Source: Castellaniella sp040276065 | GTDB taxonomy: Bacteria; Pseudomonadota; Gammaproteobacteria; Burkholderiales; Burkholderiaceae_B | NCBI RefSeq assembly: GCF_040276065.1 | Contig: NZ_JBELOI010000005.1 | Coordinates: 1-64,000, forward strand | Direction: 5' to 3' | Length of the DNA: 64,000 nucleotides | Notes under the pieces: generated by a model | The model's input: only the letters and a program-made list of their open reading frames with translations | Database searches by the model: none | Told to the model about the DNA's origin: nothing | Position numbers and translations under genes: made by a program | Shown here: one piece after another, positions 15,345 to 24,061 of the stretch | Position numbering within the stretch: the stretch's first letter is position 1 | How the letters are laid out: the number at the start of each line of letters is the position of its first letter

Positions 15345-17618
15345 ATGCGCATCCTGAAAGTCGAAATCGGAAATTTCAGAAAGCTCGTAGCTACCCGGAT
15401 TGCATTCGCCCCTGAGAAGACTGTGTTCGTTGGGGCGAACAATAGTGGCAAGACCTCCGCGATGACTGCGCTTCGCCGTTTTCTTGTTGATTCGCGGGGT
15501 TTTACCATCAACGATTTTAGCCTTGCCCACTGGCAATCGCTGAATGCTGAGGGGGAGGCCTGGGAGGTAGCCATCAAGGCGGGAGAAGCGCTCCCGACGC
15601 CGAGCCTTCTGAACTTCCTGCCGCAGCTAGATGTGTGGCTGCAGGTTGAAAATGGCGAGATGCACTACGTGCAAAGACTTCTTCCGACGCTGGATTGGAA
15701 GTCAGGGCCGCTTGGCGTTCGGCTGCGGTACGAACCCGATGAGCCAACCAAATTTCAGCAAGAGTACATTGCCGCGAGAACGAAAGCTGCTGACACTACC
15801 GCTGCCGCGATCAAGGCTGCGGAAGGGAAAGGCGATCTGCCTCAGCTCGAACTTTGGCCGCTGAACTTGGTTGACTTCCTTGATCGGCGTATGCGGTCCT
15901 TTTTCAAGGTGAAGGCCTACCTCTTGGATCCCGCGAAACTGGTGGATCCTAAGGATGGCCTAGCTGAGATGCAGGTTCTTCCGGAGGGTTTGGACCCCGT
16001 CGAGGGAAACCCGCTCGATGGCCTTATTCAGATTGACGAGATCAGTGCGCAGCGAGGCTTTGGCTCTCCTACAACTCCGCGCGTTCAGCGTGACGATGCC
16101 GGCGCAGAAGCCAGGGGTGGGCGCCGCCTCTCGACGCAATTACGCTCCTACTACGACAATCATCTCGACTGGCAGGACACTCCGGAATTGTCCGACATCA
16201 AGGCCATGGAAGCGCTCGACAAGGCGCGCAAGGCCTTTGACGAAAGGCTATCCGAGTCGTTCGACAAAGCGCTGAAAGAACTTCAGAGGCTTGGTTATCC
16301 AGGCATCTCTGACCCCAAGCTCAGAATCGCGACCAAGCTCAAATTGCAGGACGGTTTGAGCCACGATTCCGCGGTTCAGTATGAGATCCCAGCTGCGGCG
16401 GGCGGACAGGCGTATCGACTGCCTGAAGACTCCAATGGGCTTGGCTATCAGAACCTTGTCTCGATGGTCTTTGGTTTGATGAGCTGCCGTGATGCGTGGA
16501 TGCGCGTCGGGAAAGCAGCCGCCTCAGGTGACGATACTAAGCCTCCGCCACCGTTGCACCTGATGTTGGTGGAAGAGCCCGAAGCCTATCTTCATGCACA
16601 GGTGCAACAGGTCTTCATCAAGCACGCTTACGATGTCTTGCGGAACAATCCGGCACTTGGAAAGTCGCCCAACTTTTGCACGCAGCTCGTTGTGAGCACA
16701 CACTCCAGCCACGTCGCTCATGCCTGTGATTTTGCTGCGCTACGCTACTTCCGTCGTCTTTCGCCTACAGGGAAACGCAAAACCCCAACCGCGTGCGTGA
16801 TCAACCTTTCGTCGGTGTTCGGGAAACCAGATCAGACAGCCAAGTTCGTTGCTCGCTACCTCAAGGCCACGCATTGTGACCTGTTTTTCGCTGACGCAGC
16901 CATATTCATCGAGGGCAGCGCAGAGCGGGTTTTGGTGCCGCATTTCGTGGGGCAGATCGACGCGTTCGAGTACCTGCGGAGTTGTTACATCACATGGCTC
17001 GAAGTAGGCGGAAGTCATGCGCATCGGTTCAAAGAGCTTGTGGAGGCGCTAGGTCTGACAACACTGATCGTCACCGATCTAGACGCCAAAGACCCAAATA
17101 CCAACAAGGTCGAGAGGCCAGTGTTGGGTAGGGGGCTTGAGGCCCGCAACGAAACTCTGCGGACCTGGGTGCCAAATCAGACATCAATCGACGCCCTCAT
17201 GAAGCTTGAGGAGAAGGATAAGGCGCTTGTCTATCCTAATGGATATGCTGTTCGTTCGGCCTACCAGACCAGTGCGAAATTAAAGATTGGAACGACCGAG
17301 GTAAATATTCACGCGAATACGTTCGAGGATGCGTTATTTTATCGAAACTTCGACTACTTTAAGGGACGGAAGGCCACAGGCCTTGCGGGCAAGTTCCAGA
17401 AGATTGCCGATGATGTGAAGGATGCTGGCGACCTAGCAGCGAGGGTGGCACTAGCGATTGACGATGGCAACAAGGCTGAATTCGCCTTGGAACTGTTGTT
17501 CAGCGATGATGTCGAGAAGCTTAGCGTCCCTGACTACATCGGACACGGACTGCTTTGGCTGAAGGAACAGCTTGAGCGCAAAGAAGCGGATCTTGCTCCG
17601 AAGGCCGGTGCAGCATGA
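15345..17618 (+). CDS. Gabija-like GajA: OLD-family ATPase with TOPRIM nuclease domain
   Basis: A 757-residue protein with an ABC-type ATPase head: Walker A GANNSGKT at 30-37, and Walker B-like LMLVEEPEAYLHAQ near 405-415, followed by STHSSHVAH. A C-terminal TOPRIM domain has its acidic residues in FIEGSAE (about 522) and TDLDAKD (about 577). The next gene overlaps and encodes a UvrD-like helicase; this pairing defines Gabija and class 2 OLD systems. It is longer than the B. cereus GajA (about 578 residues as recalled), mainly through insertions between the ATPase halves. The ATG at 15345 has GGGGAG at 15335-15340; an earlier in-frame start at 15300 lacks a good site. GajA nicks DNA when nucleotide levels fall during phage infection. 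Confidence 0.82.
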   Translation: MRILKVEIGNFRKLVATRIAFAPEKTVFVGANNSGKTSAMTALRRFLVDSRGFTINDFSLAHWQSLNAEGEAWEVAIKAGEALPTPSLLNFLPQLDVWLQVENGEMHYVQRLLPTLDWKSGPLGVRLRYEPDEPTKFQQEYIAARTKAADTTAAAIKAAEGKGDLPQLELWPLNLVDFLDRRMRSFFKVKAYLLDPAKLVDPKDGLAEMQVLPEGLDPVEGNPLDGLIQIDEISAQRGFGSPTTPRVQRDDAGAEARGGRRLSTQLRSYYDNHLDWQDTPELSDIKAMEALDKARKAFDERLSESFDKALKELQRLGYPGISDPKLRIATKLKLQDGLSHDSAVQYEIPAAAGGQAYRLPEDSNGLGYQNLVSMVFGLMSCRDAWMRVGKAAASGDDTKPPPPLHLMLVEEPEAYLHAQVQQVFIKHAYDVLRNNPALGKSPNFCTQLVVSTHSSHVAHACDFAALRYFRRLSPTGKRKTPTACVINLSSVFGKPDQTAKFVARYLKATHCDLFFADAAIFIEGSAERVLVPHFVGQIDAFEYLRSCYITWLEVGGSHAHRFKELVEALGLTTLIVTDLDAKDPNTNKVERPVLGRGLEARNETLRTWVPNQTSIDALMKLEEKDKALVYPNGYAVRSAYQTSAKLKIGTTEVNIHANTFEDALFYRNFDYFKGRKATGLAGKFQKIADDVKDAGDLAARVALAIDDGNKAEFALELLFSDDVEKLSVPDYIGHGLLWLKEQLERKEADLAPKAGAA

Positions 17619-19459
17619 CTGCGGCAGCCGAGATAGCGAACGACGACCTTGATCTGCACGTAGACGAGGAGCTCAAAAAGTGCCTCGACCCCCAGGCACC
17701 GCAGAGCTTCTTCCTATTTGCTGGAGCAGGCTCGGGTAAGACGCGCTCGCTGATAGCTGCGCTCGATCATCTGCGCAGTACGATGGGAGGGAGTTTAAGA
17801 ATGCGCGGCCAAAAAGTCGCGGTCATCACATATACGAAAGCGGCGCGCGATGAGATTATCCGCCGGACCCAGTTCGATTCTGTAATTGTCGTCTCGACGA
17901 TCCATAGCTTCGCCTGGACGCTGATCGAAGGATTCAATCACGATATCAGAGAATGGCTGCGTGTCGCGCTGAACGACGACATTCTGGATCTGCAAGTCAA
18001 GGAGGCGAAGGGACGCGCAGGCACCAAGGCGTCTTCGGAGCGTCTCGCTGATATCGCTTCCAAGCAAAGGCGCCTTGCTCGGCTCGATACCACGAAGAAA
18101 TTCGTCTACAGCCCAGACAGCGACAACCGTGGATGGGACTCACTCAACCACGCGGAGGTGCTTAAGCTCGCTGGCGACTTTGTGCAGACCAAACCGACGC
18201 TGCGGCAGATTCTGCGCGATGGCTATCCGTACATCCTAGTCGATGAGAGCCAGGACACTAATCGACATATTTTAGAGGCTCTGTTTACCTTCCAAGCCGC
18301 GCACAAGAGCGAAGTCGTCGTTGGTCTCTTCGGAGATATGATGCAACGCATCTATGGTGATGGTCAGCCGGGCCTCGGCGAAAATCTGCCTGCGGATTGG
18401 GCCACTCCTACGAAAAGGCTGAACTTCAGATGCCCGCGGCGAGTGATCGAACTTATAAACAAGGTCCGTGAAGCCACTGATAAGCAAGCCCAGATTCCTT
18501 GCAGCGTAGCTCAGGAAGGCCATGTCCGGATGTTCGTGTTTCCCTCTGAGGGAACAGATAAGGCTGCAGCGGAGGAGGCGATCTGTGCACACATGGCAGG
18601 TCTCACCACAGATGGGGGTTGGTTGGATGAGGACGCAGTCAAGGTCCTCATCCTAGAGCACCGCATGGCAGCCCTCCGGATGGGCTTCGATGATCTGCTG
18701 GCAGCGCTCTATCCGATTGCACAGTTTCGAACCGCGCTTCTCGACGGGACACTTCCGTTGGTCAATTTCTTCTCGAACCTGATCCTGCCGCTCTGGGATG
18801 CCAAAGACGATAAGTTTGGTATCGCGCGGATCGTTCGCGAGGCATCGCCGCTCGCTAGCGCGAGCGCATTGAAAAATGCTGATGACCAATTTAAGCAACT
18901 TGCCAAGGCGCAGGCCGGAGTCGATGCCCTTGTTGGGCTACTTGATGGGAATCCGGCGGTCACGTTCAGCGAAGTTGTTCAAAATGTCGCTGAAACCGGA
19001 CTGTTCGAGATTCCAGATCTTTTCAAGGTGGTGCTGGCTGGTGCCGACATTGAGGTGGCCGATAACGACGGGGAGGAAGAGCGAACCGACCGCGATAAGG
19101 GGGTTGCGGCGTTCTTGGCTGTACCATTCGGACAGGTGCGAGCTTATGCCAAATATGTGGGCGGTAAGGCTCGTTTCGATACCCATCAAGGGGTGAAAGG
19201 CCTCGAATTTCCGCGTGTGATGGTCATTATGGACGACCGCGAGGCACGCGGATTCCTGTTCAAATACGACAAGCTCTTCGGCGGCGGAGCAGAAGACAAC
19301 CAGACGGCTTCGACGCGTCGTTTATTTTACGTCACGTGCAGCCGTGCGGAACGATCCCTTGCTTTGGTTGCCTACGCAGAGCGCCCTGAGTACGTCAGAA
19401 ATCAACTCTTGATGAATGGCTGGTTCAAGCCGGAGGAGATATTTCTTGGCCTACCGTAG
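17615..19459 (+). CDS. Gabija-like GajB: UvrD/Rep-type helicase
   Basis: A 614-residue superfamily 1 helicase: Walker A GAGSGKT near residues 36-42, motif II DESQD near 209, LNFRCPRR (motif IV region), GVKGLEFPRV near 525 (motif V) and RRLFYVTCSRAE (motif VI). It starts inside the end of the GajA-like gene (ATGA overlap), so the two are co-translated and probably form one complex. It ends 42 bp before the IS3 element, which therefore did not damage it. Confidence 0.82.
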   Translation: MTAAAEIANDDLDLHVDEELKKCLDPQAPQSFFLFAGAGSGKTRSLIAALDHLRSTMGGSLRMRGQKVAVITYTKAARDEIIRRTQFDSVIVVSTIHSFAWTLIEGFNHDIREWLRVALNDDILDLQVKEAKGRAGTKASSERLADIASKQRRLARLDTTKKFVYSPDSDNRGWDSLNHAEVLKLAGDFVQTKPTLRQILRDGYPYILVDESQDTNRHILEALFTFQAAHKSEVVVGLFGDMMQRIYGDGQPGLGENLPADWATPTKRLNFRCPRRVIELINKVREATDKQAQIPCSVAQEGHVRMFVFPSEGTDKAAAEEAICAHMAGLTTDGGWLDEDAVKVLILEHRMAALRMGFDDLLAALYPIAQFRTALLDGTLPLVNFFSNLILPLWDAKDDKFGIARIVREASPLASASALKNADDQFKQLAKAQAGVDALVGLLDGNPAVTFSEVVQNVAETGLFEIPDLFKVVLAGADIEVADNDGEEERTDRDKGVAAFLAVPFGQVRAYAKYVGGKARFDTHQGVKGLEFPRVMVIMDDREARGFLFKYDKLFGGGAEDNQTASTRRLFYVTCSRAERSLALVAYAERPEYVRNQLLMNGWFKPEEIFLGLP

Positions 19460-19551
19460 CAGGCATCTTCGATGGTTCCTACCAATACGGCGGAGGCTGT
19501 TTGAACCGCCCCGGATTTTGTGGAGGCTCCAACCTCTGAGAGAATGGAGCT

Positions 19552-19872
19552 ATGAAGAAGCAAAACAAGTTTTCCCCTGAAATGCGTGAGCGCGCCGTGC
19601 GTATGGTGCAGGAACACCGTGGCGAGTATCCGTCGTTGTGGGCGACCATTGAATCGATTGCCCCGAAAATAGGCTGTGTACCGCAAACCTTGAACGAATG
19701 GGTGCGCAAGCATGAGGTTGATGCAGGCGTGCGCGATGGGGTGCCTAGCGCCGAACGGGAACGCGTCAAGGCATTGGAGCGCGAGGTGAAGGAATTGCGC
19801 CGCGCCAATGAGATTTTGAAGCTGGCGAGCGCTTTTTTCGCCCAGGCGGAGCTCGACCGCCGGTTGAAGTAA
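19552..19872 (+). CDS. IS3-family OrfA, transposase DNA-binding subunit
   Basis: A 106-residue protein with a helix-turn-helix (IAPKIGCVPQTLNEWVRKHE) followed by a leucine-zipper-like coiled coil (ERVKALEREVKELRRANEIL). These bind the IS ends and dimerise the transposase. A slippery T TTT TTC at 19833-19839 near its 3' end allows a -1 shift into orfB, producing the OrfAB fusion. Confidence 0.92.
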   Translation: MKKQNKFSPEMRERAVRMVQEHRGEYPSLWATIESIAPKIGCVPQTLNEWVRKHEVDAGVRDGVPSAERERVKALEREVKELRRANEILKLASAFFAQAELDRRLK

Positions 19873-20780
19873 TCCGGCGGTTTATTGACGAACATCGGCA
19901 CACCTACGGGGTCGAGCCACTTTGCAAAGTCTTGCAGATTGCCCCGTCGGGCTACCGACGTTATGCCGCACAACAAAGGAATCCGCAATTGCTGTGCGCA
20001 CGCGCCAAGACGGATGCGGTTCTGATGCCCGAGATTCACCGGGTTTGGGAGAAGAACATGAAGGTCTATGGGGCGGATAAAGTCTGGCGTCAGCTTCATC
20101 GCGAAGAGTACGCCGTGGCACGCTGCACGGTAGAGCGGTTGATGCGACGCATGGGCATCCAGGGAGCCAGGCGTGGCAAGACGGTGCGCACCACCGTAGC
20201 CGACACCGCAGCACCTTGCCCGCTAGACCATGTCAATCGCCAATTCAAGGCCGACCGTCCCAATCAACTGTGGGTGTCGGATTTTACCTATGTATCGACC
20301 TGGCAAGGCTGGCTGTATGTGGCCTTCGTCATTGACGTATTTGCCCGCCGGATTGTGGGCTGGCGTGTCAGCAGTTCCATGCATACCGACTTCGTGCTCG
20401 ATGCCTTGGAACAGGCGTTGTATGACCGTCAGCCGCAGCAAACCGGTGGTCTGGTACACCACAGCGACAGGGGTTCTCAATACGTCTCCATCCGCTACAC
20501 AGAGCGGCTCGCCGAGGCCGGTATTGAGCCCTCTGTGGGTAGTCGCGGAGACAGCTATGACAACGCCTTAGCGGAAACCATCAACGGCTTGTACAAGGCT
20601 GAAGTGATTCATCGACGTGGCCCCTGGAAAACCAAGGCATCCGTGGAGTTGGCTACGCTCGAATGGGTCTCGTGGTTCAACCACCACCGCCTGTTGGAGC
20701 CCATCGGTTATATTCCACCGGCGGAAGCTGAAGAAAATTATTATCGGCAACTGACTGAAAAGGTCGCCGTCGAGGCCTAA
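19830..20780 (+). CDS. IS3-family OrfB, DDE transposase (made as OrfAB by -1 frameshift)
   Basis: The -1 frame is open from about 19830 to 20780. It begins with FIDEHRHTYGVEPLCKVLQ, the classic OrfB lead-in, which lies upstream of the first ATG (19932). The integrase core has all three catalytic acids: WVSDFTYV, HHSDRGSQY and NALAETING. Translation of the active enzyme is expected only as the OrfAB fusion through the slippery heptamer at 19833-19839. The element looks intact and possibly active. Confidence 0.9.
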   Translation, partial: RFFRPGGARPPVEVIRRFIDEHRHTYGVEPLCKVLQIAPSGYRRYAAQQRNPQLLCARAKTDAVLMPEIHRVWEKNMKVYGADKVWRQLHREEYAVARCTVERLMRRMGIQGARRGKTVRTTVADTAAPCPLDHVNRQFKADRPNQLWVSDFTYVSTWQGWLYVAFVIDVFARRIVGWRVSSSMHTDFVLDALEQALYDRQPQQTGGLVHHSDRGSQYVSIRYTERLAEAGIEPSVGSRGDSYDNALAETINGLYKAEVIHRRGPWKTKASVELATLEWVSWFNHHRLLEPIGYIPPAEAEENYYRQLTEKVAVEA

Positions 20781-20819
20781 CTTAAACCAACCAGCCTCCA
20801 CGGAACCCGGGGCGGTTCA

Positions 20820-20975
20820 TTCAGCCAGTGGTCCTCATGCTTCGCAGAGGACCAGACGCTGACCGCTGCCTTGCTCGACCGTCTGCTGCATCACGCCCAT
20901 ATCGTGCAGATTGCCGGGGAAAGTTACCGGCTTAAGGACAAGCGAAAAGCTGGGAATATCAAGATCAGGACTTAG
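20820..20975 (+). pseudogene. istB: istB 3' fragment (IS21 transposition helper ATPase)
   Basis: About 51 residues in frame to the TAG at 20973-20975. They begin FSQWSSCFAEDQ and continue through LLDRLLHHAHIVQIAGESYRL, which matches the conserved C-terminus of IstB. The Walker motifs and start are absent, so it cannot function. The IS3 right end forms the upstream boundary. Confidence 0.85.
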
Positions 20976-21053
20976 GTTTTTTGATGCCGGGGTGGGTCAG
21001 TTTTACTCCGACGATTCCGACGAAAGTGGGTCAGTTTTCAACCGGCGTTGACA
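20820..21053 (+). mobile_element. Right-end remnant of an IS21-family element
   Basis: It consists of the C-terminal coding end of istB and a terminus carrying two copies of GTGGGTCAGTTTT (about 20992-21004 and 21026-21038), ending in CGTTGACA at 21053. Multiple terminal repeats are typical of IS21 elements. The rest of the element (istA, most of istB) is missing, replaced by the IS3 copy and the Gabija region. Confidence 0.8.
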
Positions 21054-21195
21054 ATTAGTTCTTTTCCACGGGGTGTTTTATGATGTCAGCGAAGATTTAT
21101 TCTGCAATATATTGATTTAAAAGTATATTCTATGTCGATTGATGTTGGGGTGGGAATGGTTTTCTGCAAGCTGATTCCTGGGATGATTAATGGCC

Positions 21196-22305
21196 TTAGC
21201 CCAGTTTTTTTGCCAGATCTTCAGCTCTTGGGTGATAGTAGCGCTTCAACATTCTGAGATCGCGGTGCCCAGTCACTGCTGATAACTCAAGCACATTCGG
21301 TAGCTTATCCGCCAAACGGGATGCGGCCTCATGGCGCATATCGTGGAAATGCAGGTCGTCGAGAAAGCCGGGAAGAGGTGGAGTCCCAGTACTTTGGCAG
21401 TCCGAGATATATTTCTCTTTCGCGCGTTCGATGGCTCTGACATAACCCTTCTTCAACGCGGCTGCAGTGGTTTTGAAAACGGGGCCAGACGCTGATGGTT
21501 TTGGCTTACCCGGCTCGGTTTTGGGATAGGACGGTACTCTTTGCAAAATCGCTACGGCACGTGTCGAAAGGGGAACTGTGCGGGAGTCGCCATTCTTTGT
21601 GTCAGGCAGGTACGCTGTCTGACGCTCCAAATCGACATGCTCCCATTGCAGCGACAATAGCTCCCCACGTCGCATGGCGGTCTCCAGGGCGAGCTGTACG
21701 AGAGGCAGGATCCATGGATTGCGGATGCCTGCTGCCAGGGTGCCGTTGGCGTTTCTTTCTTCACCACAAGTTAGGGCGGCGAACAGGTAGCGCTGTTCGT
21801 CAGGGGAAAGCCTGCGTTCTCTGGGCCGGGAGTGTTCTGGTCGCTTCACGTAGGGGAAGGGGTTTTCGACGTGAATACCCCATTCACGCCGGGCATGATT
21901 CAGCACTGCGGAAAGCAGGTTGATTTCCCGGTTGACCGTGGCACCAGTGACTTCTTTCAGGCGGCGATCCCGCCATTTCGCGATCTCAGTGCTGCTGACC
22001 GCTGTCATCTTGAGTGAGGCAAGAGTCTTATCGCGTAGCAGGACGTTGATCTTGATGGATTCGATTTCGGCTGATTTCTTGCTTGGAGTGACTTCCTTCT
22101 GGTAGCGTTTCAGGATGCTGGCGAGAGACGTTTTGTCCGCCTCCTTTCGGTCAACAAAGCCTGAGGTCTCCAGCTCCCGTTCGATGGTGCGCACCCACTT
22201 CTCCGCATCCTCCTTGTACATGAAGGTGCGGGACTGGGACGGAAAGCCTTTGCGTCGTACCTTGGCCTGCCATTGAAGCTCCCCTCGTTTGGTGATCGTG
22301 CCCAT
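21196..22305 (-). CDS. int: Tyrosine integrase of the genomic island
   Basis: A 369-residue phage-type site-specific recombinase. The N-terminal arm-binding/SAM-like region is followed by a catalytic domain with the Arg in ETAMRRGELL, H-x-x-R at about 321-324 (HDMRH), His in VTGHRD and the nucleophile Tyr in LKRYYHP (Y356/Y357). It lies 82 bp from a tRNA-Val fragment and reads away from it, so it is the likely enzyme that inserted and can excise the island. Two TGTCCCAA direct repeats (22310-22317, 22321-22328) precede the gene and may be arm-type or regulatory sites. Confidence 0.92.
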   Translation of the reverse strand: MGTITKRGELQWQAKVRRKGFPSQSRTFMYKEDAEKWVRTIERELETSGFVDRKEADKTSLASILKRYQKEVTPSKKSAEIESIKINVLLRDKTLASLKMTAVSSTEIAKWRDRRLKEVTGATVNREINLLSAVLNHARREWGIHVENPFPYVKRPEHSRPRERRLSPDEQRYLFAALTCGEERNANGTLAAGIRNPWILPLVQLALETAMRRGELLSLQWEHVDLERQTAYLPDTKNGDSRTVPLSTRAVAILQRVPSYPKTEPGKPKPSASGPVFKTTAAALKKGYVRAIERAKEKYISDCQSTGTPPLPGFLDDLHFHDMRHEAASRLADKLPNVLELSAVTGHRDLRMLKRYYHPRAEDLAKKLG

Positions 22306-22386
22306 TCATTGTCCCAAATGTGTCCCAATAAATGAGTATATTATACGTACGCTGTTTATTTAAGCCATTATTTGGATGAATGACCA

Positions 22387-22435
22387 TGCCTTCACACGGC
22401 AGGGGTCACTGGTTCGAACCCAGTACCGCCCACCA
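22387..22435 (+). repeat. Island attachment site: 3' fragment of tRNA-Val(CAC)
   Basis: The sequence has the 3' half of an anticodon arm with loop TTCACAC (anticodon CAC), the T arm (ACTGG/TTCGAAC/CCAGT), the 3' acceptor strand ACCGCCC and a terminal ACCA. No 5' half (D arm, acceptor 5' strand) precedes it, so it is not a functional tRNA gene. It is the att duplication expected for integration into the 3' end of tRNA-Val; the intact copy should lie at the island's other end, outside the window. Confidence 0.88.
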
Positions 22436-22441
22436 GAATTT

Positions 22442-22477
22442 AAGAGCCATATCAAGCATTTAGCTGATATGGCTCTT
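22442..22477 (+). terminator. Probable tRNA-Val terminator
   Basis: Perfect 13-bp arms AAGAGCCATATCA (22442-22454) and TGATATGGCTCTT (22465-22477) enclose a 10-nt loop just after the tRNA fragment. This is the likely original terminator of the tRNA gene, which places the chromosomal side to the right of the attachment site. Confidence 0.75.
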
Positions 22478-22552
22478 GTTCGTTCTAGATGTCGATTTGG
22501 GGTGATCTTCAGCAATCCCTGGGTGGCTCCAGGCTCCACCCCGGGAACGGGA

Positions 22553-24061
22553 TCAGAGGCGAAACAGGCTGCGGATGCGTGTCAATATGGCATCTTGTCG
22601 CTGCACCGTCCGGGTTTCCCGCAATTCTTGTTGCAGCGTGCTGCGCTGCTCGTTGCGCTCGGCCAGCAGGTGGGCGAATGAGTCGGCGAGTTCGGGGCGG
22701 TTTTGCAGCATGATCTGGAAGGCTTCCTTGCTCAAGGCATAGCACTCCACCTCCCCGCGCGCACTGAGCGTCGCACTGCGGGGCTCGCCTGTCAATACGC
22801 TCATTTCCCCCATGATCTGTATGGGTTCGAGCACGGCCAAGGGGTGGCGCCCGTCCTCGCCGTCCAGCCAGACGTCCACCTGCCCGCGTACCAGGATGAA
22901 CAGGCAATCCCCCACCTCGCCCTGTCGCGCGATGGTGGAACCCGTGGCGTAGGGGGTTGCCCGCAGTTGCCCTGCCAGTTGTCGGCGCTCGTCCGGGGTC
23001 AGCATGCTGAATAGCGGCAGCCCGGCGAGCACAGACTCGAGCCCGTTGAGGTCTGATTCGCGCGGTTCACCCGCCATCGCTGCATTCGCCGCGCGGTGGA
23101 TGTCCCGGCGAGGTGCCGCCATGCGCCAGCCCTGCCGCCGAAACAGTGCATGCAGGTGTTGGCGAATCAAGGAGTCGCAGGTGCCTGGCGTCTCTGGGTC
23201 CGTCAGAAGGTAGCGCACGGTGTACTGCAGCATGCCATCGACGAAATCGCTCACGATGCAGCTTGGCGCGGGGTCCTTGGCGATGCCAGGCAAATCGGCC
23301 TGCGCCAGCGCCTTTTGCACTTCGTCGATGACACGACCGGACGGCATGTCGAAGCCGCAATAGAAATTGACGAGGCGCACGCGCGCTGGCGACGACGGGC
23401 CGCCGGTGAGCGTGATCCTGGATTTCATCAGATGGCTATTGGGGATCAGCACCAGTTCTCCGAACAAGGTGCGCACGGCGGTATGCCGCCACTGGACCTC
23501 GACGACCCGACCGCTCATGGTGTCGAGCTGTATCCAATCCCCGATATGGATGGAATGGTCCAGCTGCAGGGCCAGTCCGGAGAGAATGTTTCCCAGGGTG
23601 TCCTGCATGGCGAATGCCAGCACCGCTGTCAGCACCGCCGTACTGGCGACGAGGCTGCCCAGATCCAGTCCCTCGGCCGACAGGCGCAACAGCAGCCAGA
23701 CGATATAGCCCAGGAAAATCAGCAGTTCCTCGAGAATCCGGGGCGGGCGCATGCCCAGCCGGGGCACCAGCAGCCGGAACACCATGAAGCCGCCTTGGCG
23801 TATCAATGTCATGCCCAGCACGAGGACGGCCAACTGGGAAAAGCCCTTGGCCAGGCTTGCCGAGCCTGTGGCGGCGCTTGCCGCACCCATCACCACCAGG
23901 GCGACGAACAGCAGCAGCATCCGCAGCGCGAATGGCAGCGCGCGCCGCGTGACCCGGGTCAGGGTCATGCCCAGTACGATGATACAAGCCATGGCCGGGA
24001 CGTAATGGGGCAGCCAAGCCTGATGCAGGTGGTCGAGGAAAATTGCCCAGTATGCGGTCAT
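22553..24061 (-). CDS. MscS-family channel with cyclic-nucleotide-binding domain (bCNG type)
   Basis: A 502-residue inner-membrane protein. It has about four to five N-terminal helices, then the MscS pore helix and beta domain (VLAFAMQDTLGNILSGLALQ; GDWIQLD...GRVVEVQWRHT), and a C-terminal cNMP-binding domain. That domain includes the phosphate-binding cassette GEMSVLTGEPRSAT, whose Arg-Ser-Ala-Thr contacts the cyclic nucleotide phosphate in this fold. Such bCNG channels are ligand-modulated rather than strongly mechanosensitive. The ATG overlaps the cyclase stop by 4 bp, so the channel is co-translated with the enzyme likely to make its ligand. Confidence 0.88.
   Translation of the reverse strand: MTAYWAIFLDHLHQAWLPHYVPAMACIIVLGMTLTRVTRRALPFALRMLLLFVALVVMGAASAATGSASLAKGFSQLAVLVLGMTLIRQGGFMVFRLLVPRLGMRPPRILEELLIFLGYIVWLLLRLSAEGLDLGSLVASTAVLTAVLAFAMQDTLGNILSGLALQLDHSIHIGDWIQLDTMSGRVVEVQWRHTAVRTLFGELVLIPNSHLMKSRITLTGGPSSPARVRLVNFYCGFDMPSGRVIDEVQKALAQADLPGIAKDPAPSCIVSDFVDGMLQYTVRYLLTDPETPGTCDSLIRQHLHALFRRQGWRMAAPRRDIHRAANAAMAGEPRESDLNGLESVLAGLPLFSMLTPDERRQLAGQLRATPYATGSTIARQGEVGDCLFILVRGQVDVWLDGEDGRHPLAVLEPIQIMGEMSVLTGEPRSATLSARGEVECYALSKEAFQIMLQNRPELADSFAHLLAERNEQRSTLQQELRETRTVQRQDAILTRIRSLFRL

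Larger units (their letters stand above)
19502..20819 (+). mobile_element. IS3-family insertion sequence
   Basis: A 1318-bp element with imperfect terminal inverted repeats of about 30 bp: both ends begin TGAACCGCCCCGG and continue with a shared GTGGAGGCT block. It carries overlapping orfA and orfB joined by a frameshift signal. No 3-4-bp target duplication is visible (GTT left, TTC right), and its right end abuts an IS21-family remnant, so one flank has been rearranged. Confidence 0.9.
1..22435. mobile_element. Genomic island (right-hand part), integrated at tRNA-Val
   Basis: The right boundary is a 3' fragment of tRNA-Val(CAC) at 22387-22435, just upstream of a tyrosine integrase gene. The cargo is defence genes (retron, PaeR7I-like RM, Gabija-like pair), a mercury transposon and insertion sequences. 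The retron segment is visibly AT-richer than the chromosome to the right. No conjugation genes are visible in this portion, and the left end lies outside the window, so whether this is an ICE, an integrative mobilizable element or a phage-like island cannot be decided. The boundary is inferred from the tRNA fragment. Confidence 0.75.

Noticed and set aside
22381..22435. A functional tRNA-Val gene
   Set aside because: The D arm and 5' acceptor strand are missing upstream; only the 3' half is present.
1..22435. CRISPR array
   Set aside because: No regularly spaced direct repeats of 23-47 bp were seen; the repeats found are terminal inverted repeats or hairpins.
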